Source: Naegleria lovaniensis
Taxonomy: Eukaryota; Heterolobosea; Eutetramitea; Acrasida; Naegleriidae
Assembly: GCF_003324165.1 (NCBI RefSeq)
Contig: NW_025407857.1
Span: forward strand, 402,435 to 466,434
Reading direction: 5' to 3'
DNA length: 64,000 bases
The notes beneath the pieces were generated by a model, which ran no database searches, was not told the origin of the DNA, and saw nothing but the letters and a program-made list of their open reading frames with translations. Made by a program: the position numbers and the translations under genes. This document shows, piece by piece, positions 10,990-20,575 of this stretch (positions within the stretch are counted from its first letter, which is position 1; each line of letters starts with the position of its first letter).

Positions 10990-12837
10990 TCAACGTTTGC
11001 AAAAGGTTGTTAGTTTTCTCCACTTTTTGTCAAAGCCTCCACAAACAAGCATTAAATGTTCGCTCCAATTTCCAAACTCGTGAGCATCCTCATGTTTTGG
11101 CACAAAACAGCAATTAGGATATTGTGTCACATCCATACATAAAATTCGTTCTCCAATCGAAAACTGAGAGACAGGCTTAAATGAAATGGTATCCCAGAAT
11201 CGAATCGTTCCATCAAATCCACTAGATATAATAAATCTTCCACACGAAGGCTCATACATGATCGTGTTCATTAATTTGTAACTTGCAGGTATAGAATAGT
11301 ATGGCTCTTGCCTAAAATGATCCGAGTTTGGATCTGTTTGTTTTGCTCCAGAATTTAAGCTATGCTTGACATATCTCAAATCCCATACGTCAATTAGCCC
11401 GTCTAAACCTCCAGTCACTAAATTCACTCCATTGTATGGGTTGAATGAACAATTAAGCACATCCTTGACATGATGCAGTAAATTGCATACTAATAAACCA
11501 GTTCTCAAATCCCATAACTTGACAACACCATTAAAATCTGTAGTACACAAAATTCCACCATCTGGATGATGATCTACTGCATACACTGGGCAGTAATGGC
11601 CTTCTTGAATATAGAGTGGCTGATAAGTGGACAAGTCCCACATACACCAAGTGTGGTCAGAGCTTGTGCTCACAAATTGTTGTCCATTGGGGTGAATGGA
11701 GAGCCTATTAATGACAGCAGTGTGAATGTCTCCAGCTTTGAGGTTCTCTCGTTTCAGAGCAGGCTCTTCAGAAGATGCAGAATTGTGATCGGTCATGTCA
11801 TTAGACTCTGATTCCACAACGTTAAAAACTTGTGCTGGTTTTTCTGACTCATCTTCCATATTCCACAATTTGATGATTCGGTCAGCCGACGAGCTTAGAA
11901 CGAATTCATTTCTCACTTGAAGACATGTCACTCTCTCGTCATGAGCATTGGTATAGGATCTAATTAAGGAACAGCTGTAGGATTCATCTTCATCCTGTAA
12001 GGGCATTTCTGGTTCTTTTTCATCAGTCTCATCCGTGATTGGCTCCTCTTCCTTAAAACATGGATTTGCAACTTGCCAAACTTTCATGTCACCAGACCAA
12101 GCTCCTGTTATGCATTTTCCAAAATCGTGACCTAGTATTTTAATTTGTGAAATCGGCCGTGAATCTCCAATCACAGAGGACACCATAGATAATCGCTTTT
12201 GAACATTGTCCATGAGTCTGTTTTTTCGATCGACCAATTGTGCAGCAATTCCTGGTTTTGAGGTATGTTGTCCCATTTTATCTTTTTTCACAACATCCAC
12301 AAACTCACGAATTGTCTCCAATCGTTGCTGTGCTGATTGTAATGAATACATGGCAATGCTTTCTCGTACACTTGCAAGATTTGTATTTGATGCTTCAAAA
12401 GTAAAATATTGTTGAGTAATATCTTCTTTTTCTTCCAACTCATCGACCATTTCCTCTTGCTCTTCTTGTAATTGATTTTTCGCCAAAGTTGAAATTAAAT
12501 CTTGTCGTCCTTTGGCTATTAATTCTCTTTGGAAATCAGCCATTAATTCCGATCCATGTCCAGTGTAATCTTCACGTTCATCCATTCTTCGTTCGTCCTC
12601 ATTCCGTTCCTCTTCCTCTCTAAGCCTCTGAATGACCACCAGTCGCTTCAATCGTTCTCTTCGTTCGGGAGGTCCTTCTCCGAACATGGTTATGGGCTCT
12701 CCCATCTCTCTCAACTTGATTCTCACATCCCGATCCAATGTAGGTATTTTGAATTCTGCATTAAAATTCGGAGAGAGTAAGACCAGTTGAATGCGTTGTT
12801 CATCCGGAAGAAATTGGTGCTGAGAGGGGGCAAGCAT
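10990..12837 (-). CDS. PRPF4: U4/U6 small nuclear ribonucleoprotein PRPF4 (Prp4)
   Basis: A single exon of 615 residues. Residues about 35-65 are the PRP4/SFM motif ([20 protein letters not shown]), typical of Prp4 and Prp18. A charged helical linker follows, then a C-terminal seven-bladed WD40 propeller with WDL-type blade ends ([56 protein letters not shown]). The protein ends in [12 protein letters not shown], matching the last blade of the family. PRPF4 binds PRPF3 and the U4/U6 duplex in the U4/U6.U5 tri-snRNP in the nucleus. Length is close to the human protein (about 520), with extra acidic loops. The ATG follows nine A residues. Confidence 0.9.
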   Translation of the reverse strand: MLAPSQHQFLPDEQRIQLVLLSPNFNAEFKIPTLDRDVRIKLREMGEPITMFGEGPPERRERLKRLVVIQRLREEEERNEDERRMDEREDYTGHGSELMADFQRELIAKGRQDLISTLAKNQLQEEQEEMVDELEEKEDITQQYFTFEASNTNLASVRESIAMYSLQSAQQRLETIREFVDVVKKDKMGQHTSKPGIAAQLVDRKNRLMDNVQKRLSMVSSVIGDSRPISQIKILGHDFGKCITGAWSGDMKVWQVANPCFKEEEPITDETDEKEPEMPLQDEDESYSCSLIRSYTNAHDERVTCLQVRNEFVLSSSADRIIKLWNMEDESEKPAQVFNVVESESNDMTDHNSASSEEPALKRENLKAGDIHTAVINRLSIHPNGQQFVSTSSDHTWCMWDLSTYQPLYIQEGHYCPVYAVDHHPDGGILCTTDFNGVVKLWDLRTGLLVCNLLHHVKDVLNCSFNPYNGVNLVTGGLDGLIDVWDLRYVKHSLNSGAKQTDPNSDHFRQEPYYSIPASYKLMNTIMYEPSCGRFIISSGFDGTIRFWDTISFKPVSQFSIGERILCMDVTQYPNCCFVPKHEDAHEFGNWSEHLMLVCGGFDKKWRKLTTFCKR

Positions 12838-12918
12838 TTTTTTTTTGTTTTGAAAAATTCACCCCAACTTCAAGAAGAAAAAAACTCGCCAAAAGTCTTC
12901 ACGACCACATGTGTTCTT

Positions 12919-14286
12919 TTACAAAGAGTCATCAGTGTTGAGATCTGAATGGAATGAAACGGCCATGTCGCACAACTTGGTAGTGACTGGTCTCCGCAAC
13001 AAATTCGTGAAACGTTTTGTATGAACTGTGCTCACCTTAACATTGTTGTACACCACCACATGCCAAAGACCTTTCTCCTGAATCTTGTCCTCACATTCTG
13101 GACATGCACCTTCTTCACGGCAAGCAAAAACAATTTTAGAAAGGGCTGCGAGGGCCTTTCCTGCCAAATCAGCTTTTTCATTTTGTAGCACAATGTCACA
13201 CAGCACCTCAATGCAATGGCTCTGCTGTTCAATCATATAAACAATCTGACTATTGTTGCCTCTATTCATTGCATGTACAAATACCCAAATTGCTTGTTTT
13301 TTTAATTCTGTCTCTGTTGAATTCTCAATCATTCGAATTATTTCAAGCATAATATTGGCTTTGATGACATCCTGTACGTGATCCTCATTAACACAAGTAA
13401 TATTTGAAAGAACCCAACATGTTTTTTTCTGAATCCAGACGAGAGAGTCTGAAAGCAATGTACGAAGAGGAGCCAACGCTCCACTGTCAATAATTACTTG
13501 TGTGAAATGAGAGGCATCTCCAGCAGCAATGTTTCCAATGGCTTGCAACGCTTGCACAACCACATCTTTGGATGGATGCGACAACAGTCCAGCCAATTTT
13601 GTCACAGCAGTGGTCTGAACCACTCTCTCAACATATTCGATAGGACCGAATGGATTACATAAACAAGCAAGTGCCACACAAGCATTAGCCACTACTTCCT
13701 CATCTGTATGATACAATAAACGAACCAACATTGGAATGGCACTGGAAATCACCTCTAACGAAGGAACTGGTTGGCATCTACATAAATTACACAGCAAAAA
13801 AGAACATGTCCTGATCAAGCCTAAATGATTGACATGATTCTCCATGCATTTCAATAGCGGTTCTAAAACTCTCTCACGCAACACACAATCACGTGCTCGT
13901 AGACCATCTCCTGCAATATTTCCCAATGTCCATATGGCATGTTCTTGAACCTCTTCATTGGAGCTTGAAATTAATCGTATTAACCAAGGTAAAGCTCCTA
14001 ATTCTAAAATATATTGAACATGTTCCGAAGTACCATCCGTAACACAGATGAGAGCCCAAGCAGCTTCCGATTGAAGTTGAGGCTCATCATCATGTTGAAG
14101 AAATTCTACAAATTTTGAAATGGCTCCCAACTCGATGAGGTCATCCACTGGAACAAGTTCGTCATTGAGCAGTGTTGTAAAATAGATCAAGGCTTCGTAT
14201 CGGAGTTGGTCATTGCAAGAGAAGAGAGCAGAATATCGATCAGCAATGAGTGTTGGATCGCAACAAGATTCCGACATGGTTGTCAA
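12919..14286 (-). CDS. Importin-alpha-like ARM repeat protein without an IBB domain
   Basis: A single exon of 455 residues made of about ten armadillo repeats. The ARM pattern follows importin-alpha closely: AAWALICVTDGTSEHVQ, AIWTLGNIAGDGLRARD, LQAIGNIAAGDASHFTQ, TCWVLSNITCVNEDHVQ. The usual N-terminal basic importin-beta-binding region is missing; repeats begin within about 25 residues of the start. Several Trp/Asn array positions that hold nuclear localisation signals are changed: ARM 3 reads CSFLLCNLCRC, ARM 4 reads ACVALACLCNP, and ARM 7 has HAMN. Canonical importin-alpha carries cargo into the nucleus with importin-beta. This one may bind cargo without importin-beta or do another job. 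A distant ARM-repeat relative remains possible. Confidence 0.8.
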   Translation of the reverse strand: MTTMSESCCDPTLIADRYSALFSCNDQLRYEALIYFTTLLNDELVPVDDLIELGAISKFVEFLQHDDEPQLQSEAAWALICVTDGTSEHVQYILELGALPWLIRLISSSNEEVQEHAIWTLGNIAGDGLRARDCVLRERVLEPLLKCMENHVNHLGLIRTCSFLLCNLCRCQPVPSLEVISSAIPMLVRLLYHTDEEVVANACVALACLCNPFGPIEYVERVVQTTAVTKLAGLLSHPSKDVVVQALQAIGNIAAGDASHFTQVIIDSGALAPLRTLLSDSLVWIQKKTCWVLSNITCVNEDHVQDVIKANIMLEIIRMIENSTETELKKQAIWVFVHAMNRGNNSQIVYMIEQQSHCIEVLCDIVLQNEKADLAGKALAALSKIVFACREEGACPECEDKIQEKGLWHVVVYNNVKVSTVHTKRFTNLLRRPVTTKLCDMAVSFHSDLNTDDSL

Positions 14287-14603
14287 TGAGCAAATGTCAA
14301 ATATTTTTTTTTAAGATTCTAATTTTGGTATTTGTGTGAACTCTGGTCTATTCAAACATTTCAGTGAGAGTAAACTATCTTGAACATGTTTGGTTTTCTA
14401 CTAATCGTTGAGGGTCAACAATGTGTTCGCAAATTTTCAAGCAAAGTACTTTATGTAACCTCTAAACGTGAAAATGTCAAATTTCACATTTTTCACTTTC
14501 CTAGTTGCACGATTTTTAATTCCTCCTCTTTCACGCTCTTCAATCATCCATTCCTTACAGGATCCTACATTTCATTGACTGCCATTGGGTCAATCTATCA
14601 TTA

Positions 14604-14898
14604 AAGCAAGGAAAACAAATATACTGACTATGTGGATAAGAAGCATGTGTGTCCTTTCACGAAAAGTCAATGCTTTACAATGCCAGGTGTGAAAGGCATT
14701 AACACTTCAAGTCCAAACCACACTTCAAATCTGAGAGAAGTTGTTATTGATTTATTTTCATGATGAAGAGGGTCTTCAATCGCTTCAAACGAATTCGACT
14801 CTCCTCCACAACAAGGTGGCACTTCAAATTTGGAATCTGACGAAGAAGGAATGGATGAAGTATTGTCCAATGATGACGAAGACTACGAAGACATTTGA
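14604..14898 (+). pseudogene. Coding-like remnant interrupted by two tandem TGA codons
   Basis: One frame reads protein-like text on both sides of a TGA TGA pair at 14761-14766: KKHVCPFTKSQCFTMPGVKG and SNLREVVIDLF before it, SNEFDSPPQQGGTSNLESDE and an acidic end (NDDEDYEDI) before a final TGA at 14896. No GT..AG intron restores the frame, and an in-frame TAA at 14601 closes it upstream. This may be a decayed gene or an exon of a gene I cannot join. The rest of the 14287-15072 gap shows nothing. Confidence 0.25.
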
Positions 14899-15072
14899 AT
14901 GGATGGAGGAACTATTCGTCTCCCAGTGTTCACTTTGACATTAAATGTTGTCTGCGTATGGTTTTAATAATCATTTTTTATCTTAAGTGCCAGTGTATTG
15001 TATTAAAGGTCACAATCTTCTCCAATCTATTGCCATTTCCATTTCAAAAAACTAAGATAGGTGTTTCAAATG

Positions 15073-16884
15073 TCAGAAGGAAGGATTAGTGTTGTTTTGC
15101 CAGAATGACTTTAGTGCAGCGTACGGGTCAGTGCCATTCCTTATCTGATAAACAATGGTCTTGAAATTAAGTTCATCGAACTGCCGCCAAAAATTTCTTG
15201 CTTCTCTTGCTTTGTCAAATTCATTTCTAGAAACGGAATGAAATTTTTTGCTAGAAGCCCAATAACAAAATGTCTTCAATAACGATTCACAATCATATTT
15301 TGTTTTGTAAGATTTGAAACCATGAGGATGAACAATACATTCTAAATATTCATCTGCGCAAAATGAAACTGTTCCGGCAAACTGTGTCATTTCGTCAGCT
15401 TTACATGCAAAGCCCCAATCAATAAATATTAATTTTCCATCATTTCCATTCTTCATAATGTTATCAGGTCTAATATCTCTGTGGCAAATTCCCCTTGAAT
15501 GAACCTTTTGCAATAAGTCTATTAAGTCCAAACATTCTTGTTTGGTTGGGGTATCTGTATCTTCTATGCAATTAAATTTTTCCATTTGTAAAACTCCTTC
15601 ACATAGTTTTTCTACTTGAGGGACATCAATATTATAGCTTTTGAGAGTATTCAACGTTTGATATTCGTTCTCAAACAAATTAGTATAAACGGGCGTTTTA
15701 CATATTTTAGCAACCCTTTCATCAGGTACTTCAAAAACCAAAGAAGTATAGCCATCCGAAAGGAAGGATGTTAAATTGATTACTGTTGACGGATAAAACC
15801 CAATACTATCCACCTTGTCAATGGAAGTATTAAGTAAAGAATAAAGTGTTTGAAGACCAAGAGTTGCCATATTATTGGTGGGTTTGAAATCTATCGGTTT
15901 TGAATGTTGAAATGTAACAATATCATCATTGATCTCAGCTTTTAGGAATATAATTGATGTGTAATTTGTAATGAATCCGTAATTACATTTTCTGTAATGT
16001 TTTTGAGCAATGAGAAGTGTTTGTAAATATGAAATCATTTGGCCCAGACTGCTTGGTTTTTCGATACTTTTACCACGAGCTTTGATGTCACCAACAATAT
16101 TTGCAATTTTAGTTAGTAATGAGTGATTAGATGTTTCTAGTAAGGTATAATTTTTGTAGTAGAAAGTGAAATCTGGTGCTTGAGATGTGCTGCTATCAAG
16201 TTGAGCTGATAAATATTGTTTTTGGCTTGTGTCAATTACCTTCAAATCATTTTGTGCCATTTTTTCGAGGATTGTGCTCATTGTGTTATGGACCTCACTC
16301 TCCGCTGAACTGTTTATAGGTGTGAAAAGGTTTAATATATCATCATTAACCTGGCTATGGGTAATCCAGTTCTTGAGTTCCATTTCATCGACAACAGTAA
16401 TGTGGTGTTGGTTTTTTTCTGAATTATAAATACTAGCATATGAGTGAGTTGATAGGTTGGATGTAGATTTGTGAGTTAATTGTAATTGTTTAGTTTTTTC
16501 TTGTTCACGTTTTGTTTTTTCTACCTCCTGCTTTGTTTTTTCTTTTTCTGTTTCTATTTCGCGTTTTGTTTTTTCTTCCTCCTGTTTTGTTTTTTCTTCC
16601 TCCTGTTTTGTTTTTTCTTTTTCTGTTTCTATTTCACGTTTTGTTTTTTCTTTTTCTGTTTCTAGTTTACGTTTTGTTTTTTCTTCCTCCTGTTTTGTTT
16701 TTTCTTTCTCCAGCAATAGTTGATATTTCATTTTCTTTAGTTTGTGTGAGGTAGAATTCTCATTCTCTTTTCGTTTTTTTGGGGATGAAGATGATGCTGA
16801 AGGTGATGTTGGTGATAATGCTGACGATGATGATTCTGGTGAAGATGATGATTCCGGTGAAGGCGATGATAGCGGTTCGGACAT
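15073..16884 (-). CDS. Crinkler-like protein: coiled coil, nuclease-like region, protein kinase
   Basis: A single exon of 603 residues. The order is a Ser/Pro-rich acidic N-terminus, a basic KKRKEN patch, a Lys/Glu heptad-like repeat (about 55-135), a central domain (about 180-350) and a C-terminal kinase (about 375-560). The kinase keeps VAK (Lys393), HRDIRPDNIM (468 onward) and a DWG in place of DFG (489-491), so it may be active. The central part (APDFTFYYKNYTLLETSN, DIKARGKS, SSLGQMISYLQTLL) resembles the PD-(D/E)XK-type domain that precedes kinases in fungal and oomycete Crinkler/CR effectors. The ExK lysine is not obvious. Crinkler proteins act in the nucleus of host or self cells. This family placement is from pattern memory only, and no Crinkler N-terminal header is present. 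Confidence 0.7.
   Translation of the reverse strand: MSEPLSSPSPESSSSPESSSSALSPTSPSASSSSPKKRKENENSTSHKLKKMKYQLLLEKEKTKQEEEKTKRKLETEKEKTKREIETEKEKTKQEEEKTKQEEEKTKREIETEKEKTKQEVEKTKREQEKTKQLQLTHKSTSNLSTHSYASIYNSEKNQHHITVVDEMELKNWITHSQVNDDILNLFTPINSSAESEVHNTMSTILEKMAQNDLKVIDTSQKQYLSAQLDSSTSQAPDFTFYYKNYTLLETSNHSLLTKIANIVGDIKARGKSIEKPSSLGQMISYLQTLLIAQKHYRKCNYGFITNYTSIIFLKAEINDDIVTFQHSKPIDFKPTNNMATLGLQTLYSLLNTSIDKVDSIGFYPSTVINLTSFLSDGYTSLVFEVPDERVAKICKTPVYTNLFENEYQTLNTLKSYNIDVPQVEKLCEGVLQMEKFNCIEDTDTPTKQECLDLIDLLQKVHSRGICHRDIRPDNIMKNGNDGKLIFIDWGFACKADEMTQFAGTVSFCADEYLECIVHPHGFKSYKTKYDCESLLKTFCYWASSKKFHSVSRNEFDKAREARNFWRQFDELNFKTIVYQIRNGTDPYAALKSFWQNNTNPSF
16490..16720 (-). repeat. Degenerate in-frame tandem repeat coding EKTKxExE units
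   Basis: About 230 bases inside the Crinkler-like gene are a run of imperfect 21-nt and related units, visible on the + strand as repeated gttttttctt blocks. They encode EEEKTK/EIETEKEKTK copies with a near-seven-residue period, giving a long charged helix. Copy number is likely to vary between strains. Confidence 0.8.
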
Positions 16885-17177
16885 TGTTGAGTATTAAATT
16901 TTTTTTTCAAGGTATTTTTAGCTGCTTGCTGAGTGTGGCATGGCTGTTATGGGAAGGCATTTCATTCAACAATTTTTAAAACCTTGAATACACATTGATT
17001 TCATCATAAAACGAAAGAATTTATAAAATCTAGTTTTCAGCGGAAAACAAAGTAAAACGAAAGCGGTTTCGTCTGTTTTCCACGAACGGAATGGCCTCTC
17101 CTCGGCTCGGAAATGTTGCAAGGCACTTTGAGAGCCACTCCTTGAACCCTGTCGTCATTTAACAGTGCACGAGTGAT

Positions 17178-17506
17178 TTGTTTCACACTGGCTGCGGATT
17201 TGTCAGGGCCCTCCCTATCCATGACATGGCTTTTAGAAATCCCTCTTCCATGCAACATGTTTATCAAAAACAATTCTATCAACATTCCTTCAAATATGAA
17301 GATGCATTGCAAGGTCTTCAATTAGTGTTATTATTGGTCGATAAAAGTGGATCTTTGACTTTGGTGAAGATACTACTGGTCAAGGAAGATTGAATGGCAT
17401 GATTCACCTTCAACAATGGACTCGATTTGATTTATAAGAAGTTCTTTCTGATCCAACTGGAAATCGAGTCAATGTCTTGTTTATTCGACATGGAGATGAC
17501 ATTTAG
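17178..17506 (+). pseudogene. Decayed coding remnant with frameshift and stops
   Basis: The first frame runs from an ATG at 17178 through SFKYEDALQGLQLVLLLVDK, then protein-like text continues in another frame from about 17348: FDFGEDTTGQGRLNG, MIHLQQWTRFDL, a TAA at 17435, then EVLSDPTGNRVNVLFIRHGD and a TAG at 17504. The switch at about 17350 and the two stops suggest a broken gene. I do not recognise the family. Flanking bases 16885-17177 and 17507-17912 show no other gene. Confidence 0.3.
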
Positions 17507-17912
17507 GCAATTCTGGAAACATTTGGATGATTGTGACACGATTGGACAAAATGTAGATACGAAGAGTGATAACGCAGTTAAGAATGTGCTTTTGAATGCT
17601 TTTTATGAACGTTAAGACTATCAGTTCTACCATTTTATATGAGTAAACAGAATTCTTCTAACGTATCATGTTTTCTGCCATGAGCTCTCGACCATAACTC
17701 ATACACACTGCAAGTCGTGTTAAAATTGATTTTCAGCCTGCTGAAATCTCTGGAGGTAACAGCTGCTTGAGAAGATCAAGATTTGACAACTACAGATCTA
17801 CTCTTGATCTGTATTTAATTTGTTGATGCCCAAATAAATGTTATTGAGGTTAAGAGTTGAAAATTCATCCATGGACAGAGAAGTTTGTCAATCTTTGGTT
17901 AAACGAAAATGT

Positions 17913-18755
17913 TTAATTTTCATCATGATTCAACAATTCAAACAAGGTAATGGATGTTCTAATTTTTCTATTGGGGACAATAGTGCTGGCAGTTGATTTG
18001 GTTTTTGGAGTTTCTATAGCGCCTATGGTTGGAAGCGATGGAGTTGAATGTAGCAAATGGTCATTTCGTGCTTGTGGTTGAATGGGAGCAGAGATTGAGC
18101 TTGCTTGATATTGGGTTCGAATGGTCATTCCTGAAAGATTGGCCTCACTGCGACATGAAATAATGTCACTTGTCGTCCTAACTTTTGGGTGTTCGTGATG
18201 ACGATATTTTGGAAGTGAACTGTTAGCACTTGGAATACTTTCCATATCTTCTCGATAACAAACATCTAAATGACATGCATATTGAGGTTTCTTTTGAAAT
18301 CGACGGGATGTCGACTTGACCATCTGCTTTTGATTCATTCTTTGAAGATTTTGTATTCTTCTCTGAAGGCTTAATCCCATCGGTTGAGAGTATTCAACAG
18401 AAGGTAATCGCTGTCTTTGATTCATTGGATGCCTTTGAGTTGAGACGGAGGTTACCTCTTGTGCATGCATTTTCTGAGAAGAATGAGAGACATTGGATTT
18501 GTGCACGACATGTGGCACATGTGGTGTGTTTGGTTGTAATAACGCAGGAAGTGGCATGATGCTTCTTCGAGAAGAGAGTGGGACAGTAATTGGCATGTTG
18601 AAATGTTGAGATAAATCCACAGAACCATCAAAAGGATCTTTGGTAGAGTTACTTTCATCGTCTGTGTAATAGGAAATCATGGAGAGAGGTTTATGCCTTT
18701 TACCAATCTTGTGGTTGCTTTGATTGGGTACAAACGTGACATGGCAGAATTTCAT
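17913..18755 (-). CDS. Unknown protein, paralogue A of the PFDGSVD family (280 aa)
   Basis: A single exon of 280 residues. It shares three blocks with the gene at 19292-19897: an N-terminal MKFCHVTFVP, a central MISYYTDDES...DPFDGSVDLSQHFN, and a C-terminal RKIRTSITLFELLNHDEN. Between them the sequence is basic, His/Gln/Ser-rich and probably disordered. No signal peptide or membrane span is present. The short conserved blocks separated by disorder look like docking motifs. I recognise no known family. The neighbour on the same strand 536 bases upstream is its paralogue, so tandem duplication is likely. Confidence 0.75.
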   Translation of the reverse strand: MKFCHVTFVPNQSNHKIGKRHKPLSMISYYTDDESNSTKDPFDGSVDLSQHFNMPITVPLSSRRSIMPLPALLQPNTPHVPHVVHKSNVSHSSQKMHAQEVTSVSTQRHPMNQRQRLPSVEYSQPMGLSLQRRIQNLQRMNQKQMVKSTSRRFQKKPQYACHLDVCYREDMESIPSANSSLPKYRHHEHPKVRTTSDIISCRSEANLSGMTIRTQYQASSISAPIQPQARNDHLLHSTPSLPTIGAIETPKTKSTASTIVPNRKIRTSITLFELLNHDEN

Positions 18756-19291
18756 TGTACTAGTATTGCAACGCGAAAACTATGTTTTTTTTTGTATAGG
18801 CCATGAATCACGTGGTTTGTGCATGGTTTAAAAGGTGCCGTTCATGAATGAGGGTTGACCCCATCCTGAAATGGAGATTGAATAATGGTGGCAAGAATCC
18901 ATGCAAACGTAAAATGGGCCTCTCGAAGGTACTGTCACTATGGTCAAAATCATGCGGATCTTGCTAAAAAAAAGGCAATAGCAAAGTTGGATTCTTTTTT
19001 ACAAAATACCAAAAGAGACAGAAGGCCGAAGGTTGCAAGATTTCGAATTTATTTAACCATGACACAATCGTTTTAGTGTGACACCACAACCCAAAAAGTA
19101 GAAATGTCATCTAACGATGTTATGGTGATGTCTTGCATGCTTCATTATTTGGATGTCTCATTCTTGAGCTCTTTATAAAAATTAAGAAGTGCTTTCCATT
19201 TTAATTGCACAAGCGTGACCATGGATTATCTCTGAAAATGCTGCCTTTATTCGTGCATTTACAGTTCATCCATTGAATATAGAACCCACAC
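18756..19291. other. Gap between the two PFDGSVD paralogues
   Basis: The only open frame of note is 18885-19076 on the + strand (63 codons, ATG start, basic: KKKAIAKLDSFLQNTKRDRR). It might encode a small basic protein, but nothing else supports it. No repeat was seen. Confidence 0.3.
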
Positions 19292-19897
19292 TCAGGCGTT
19301 AAGGAGCTCTTGAATAGAGATGGAGGTTCTCACTTTCTTCGTTGTTGTTGCAGTTTCAGAATGTTGTGTTGTGCAAGAGTTGCTGGGCGGCAAATGAGGT
19401 ATATGAGGTATGGTCGAGCGTTTGTGATGAGCATCCTTCTTGTGTGTATGCACTTGAGTTGTGACCTCTCGTGGTTGGTTGTTATTATTGTACAGTTGAA
19501 CAAAGTATGCAGTGCTGAACTGCTCAATACTTCGTTGGGAGGAGCATATTTGTGAAGAACTCTTGCATGATGTCTTTTTTTGAATACCTTTTGGCTTGAC
19601 CTCATCTTGGGTCGTTGGTTGTGGTTTTGCCCTTCTGCTCGTTGTTGGTGAGAACTGTTTGGTATGAATTCGAATATTTGGAATTGCATGTATATTGAAA
19701 TGTTTGGACATATCGACCGAGCCATCGAAAGGATTTGTAGTTGTGGATTCACATCCATGTTCGTTTGAAGTGTCCGAAGTGGAGCAATATGAAATCATGG
19801 TGAGGTTCTTGCTCTCCATGTTGGCCCTTGCGTTTTCCAAAGGAAACCCGTTGTTTGCATGATGCTGTGGCACGAAGGAGACAATGGTAATTTTCAT
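19292..19897 (-). CDS. Unknown protein, paralogue B of the PFDGSVD family (201 aa)
   Basis: I chose the ATG giving MKITIVSFVPQHH because it aligns with the MKFCHVTFVP start of the paralogue at 17913-18755; the frame is open 22 codons further upstream. The conserved blocks are MISYCSTSDTSN, NPFDGSVDMSKHFNIHAIP and KKVRTSISIQELLNA at the end. The linker differs in sequence and length but is likewise Ser/Thr/His/Gln-rich and disordered. Function unknown. The pair probably arose by tandem duplication. Confidence 0.7.
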   Translation of the reverse strand: MKITIVSFVPQHHANNGFPLENARANMESKNLTMISYCSTSDTSNEHGCESTTTNPFDGSVDMSKHFNIHAIPNIRIHTKQFSPTTSRRAKPQPTTQDEVKPKGIQKKTSCKSSSQICSSQRSIEQFSTAYFVQLYNNNNQPREVTTQVHTHKKDAHHKRSTIPHIPHLPPSNSCTTQHSETATTTKKVRTSISIQELLNA

Positions 19898-20405
19898 TGT
19901 TTGGGGTTTGATTGAAGATAATTGTTTTTTCAAAATTATCTGTGTTTCGAAAGATAATTTCAATAATTGTCCTTTAGGAGAGGGAGTATAAAATTGATAG
20001 CCATGTGCACGATTTCAATGGGTCACTGCCTATTTTGTTCGTCATGGTTACAGATTTGAATGGTGTCCTAAATTTCGAATCAAACTTGTGTAAAAAAAGA
20101 AACGTGTCCAACCATTCTTGTGGCAAGGGTTATTTGTTTGCATCTCGCGAGTTGTTGATACCATTTTCGTATTCGCCTCGTTGAGAAAAAAGTAATAAAT
20201 AATCTTGACCTCTTTAGAATTGGCATGTCATTCACTATTGAAGAAATCCAGAGACTGGATCCGCGGAAAGAGTTAGAGCATAAAATTTAAAGTCGCCAAA
20301 CTCTGTCTTCGCAAAATTGTCATTAACTGATGCATTAATTCTTGTTTCAAAATTTAACCACGATTGTTGGGCCCAACTGCTGCGGCAGTCTGTCTAAATC
20401 CCAAG

Positions 20406-20525
20406 ATGGCTACCTCTCACAACACATCACACGACGAAACATCTCTCGCATCTCTTACTAATACTGATACTTGCAAGAAGGCTCCTCCTCGTTACAGTAT
20501 TTTTTTCAAACCCTTTTTGCAATAA
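20406..20525 (+). CDS. Possible 39-aa peptide or 5' exon
   Basis: A short ATG frame (MATSHNTSHDETSLAS ... PPRYSIFFKPFLQ) sits 50 bases before the next gene, whose protein also starts MAT. It could be an upstream open frame, an exon or chance. The rest of 19898-20575 shows no gene. Confidence 0.2.
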   Translation: MATSHNTSHDETSLASLTNTDTCKKAPPRYSIFFKPFLQ

Positions 20526-20575
20526 CCGAAAAACTGTAAATTTGACGGACCCTCACCGTTTGTATCATCATCATC

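Noticed and set aside
17037-17321. 94-codon minus-strand open frame
   Set aside because: It is opposite the better + strand remnant and lacks domain-like order.
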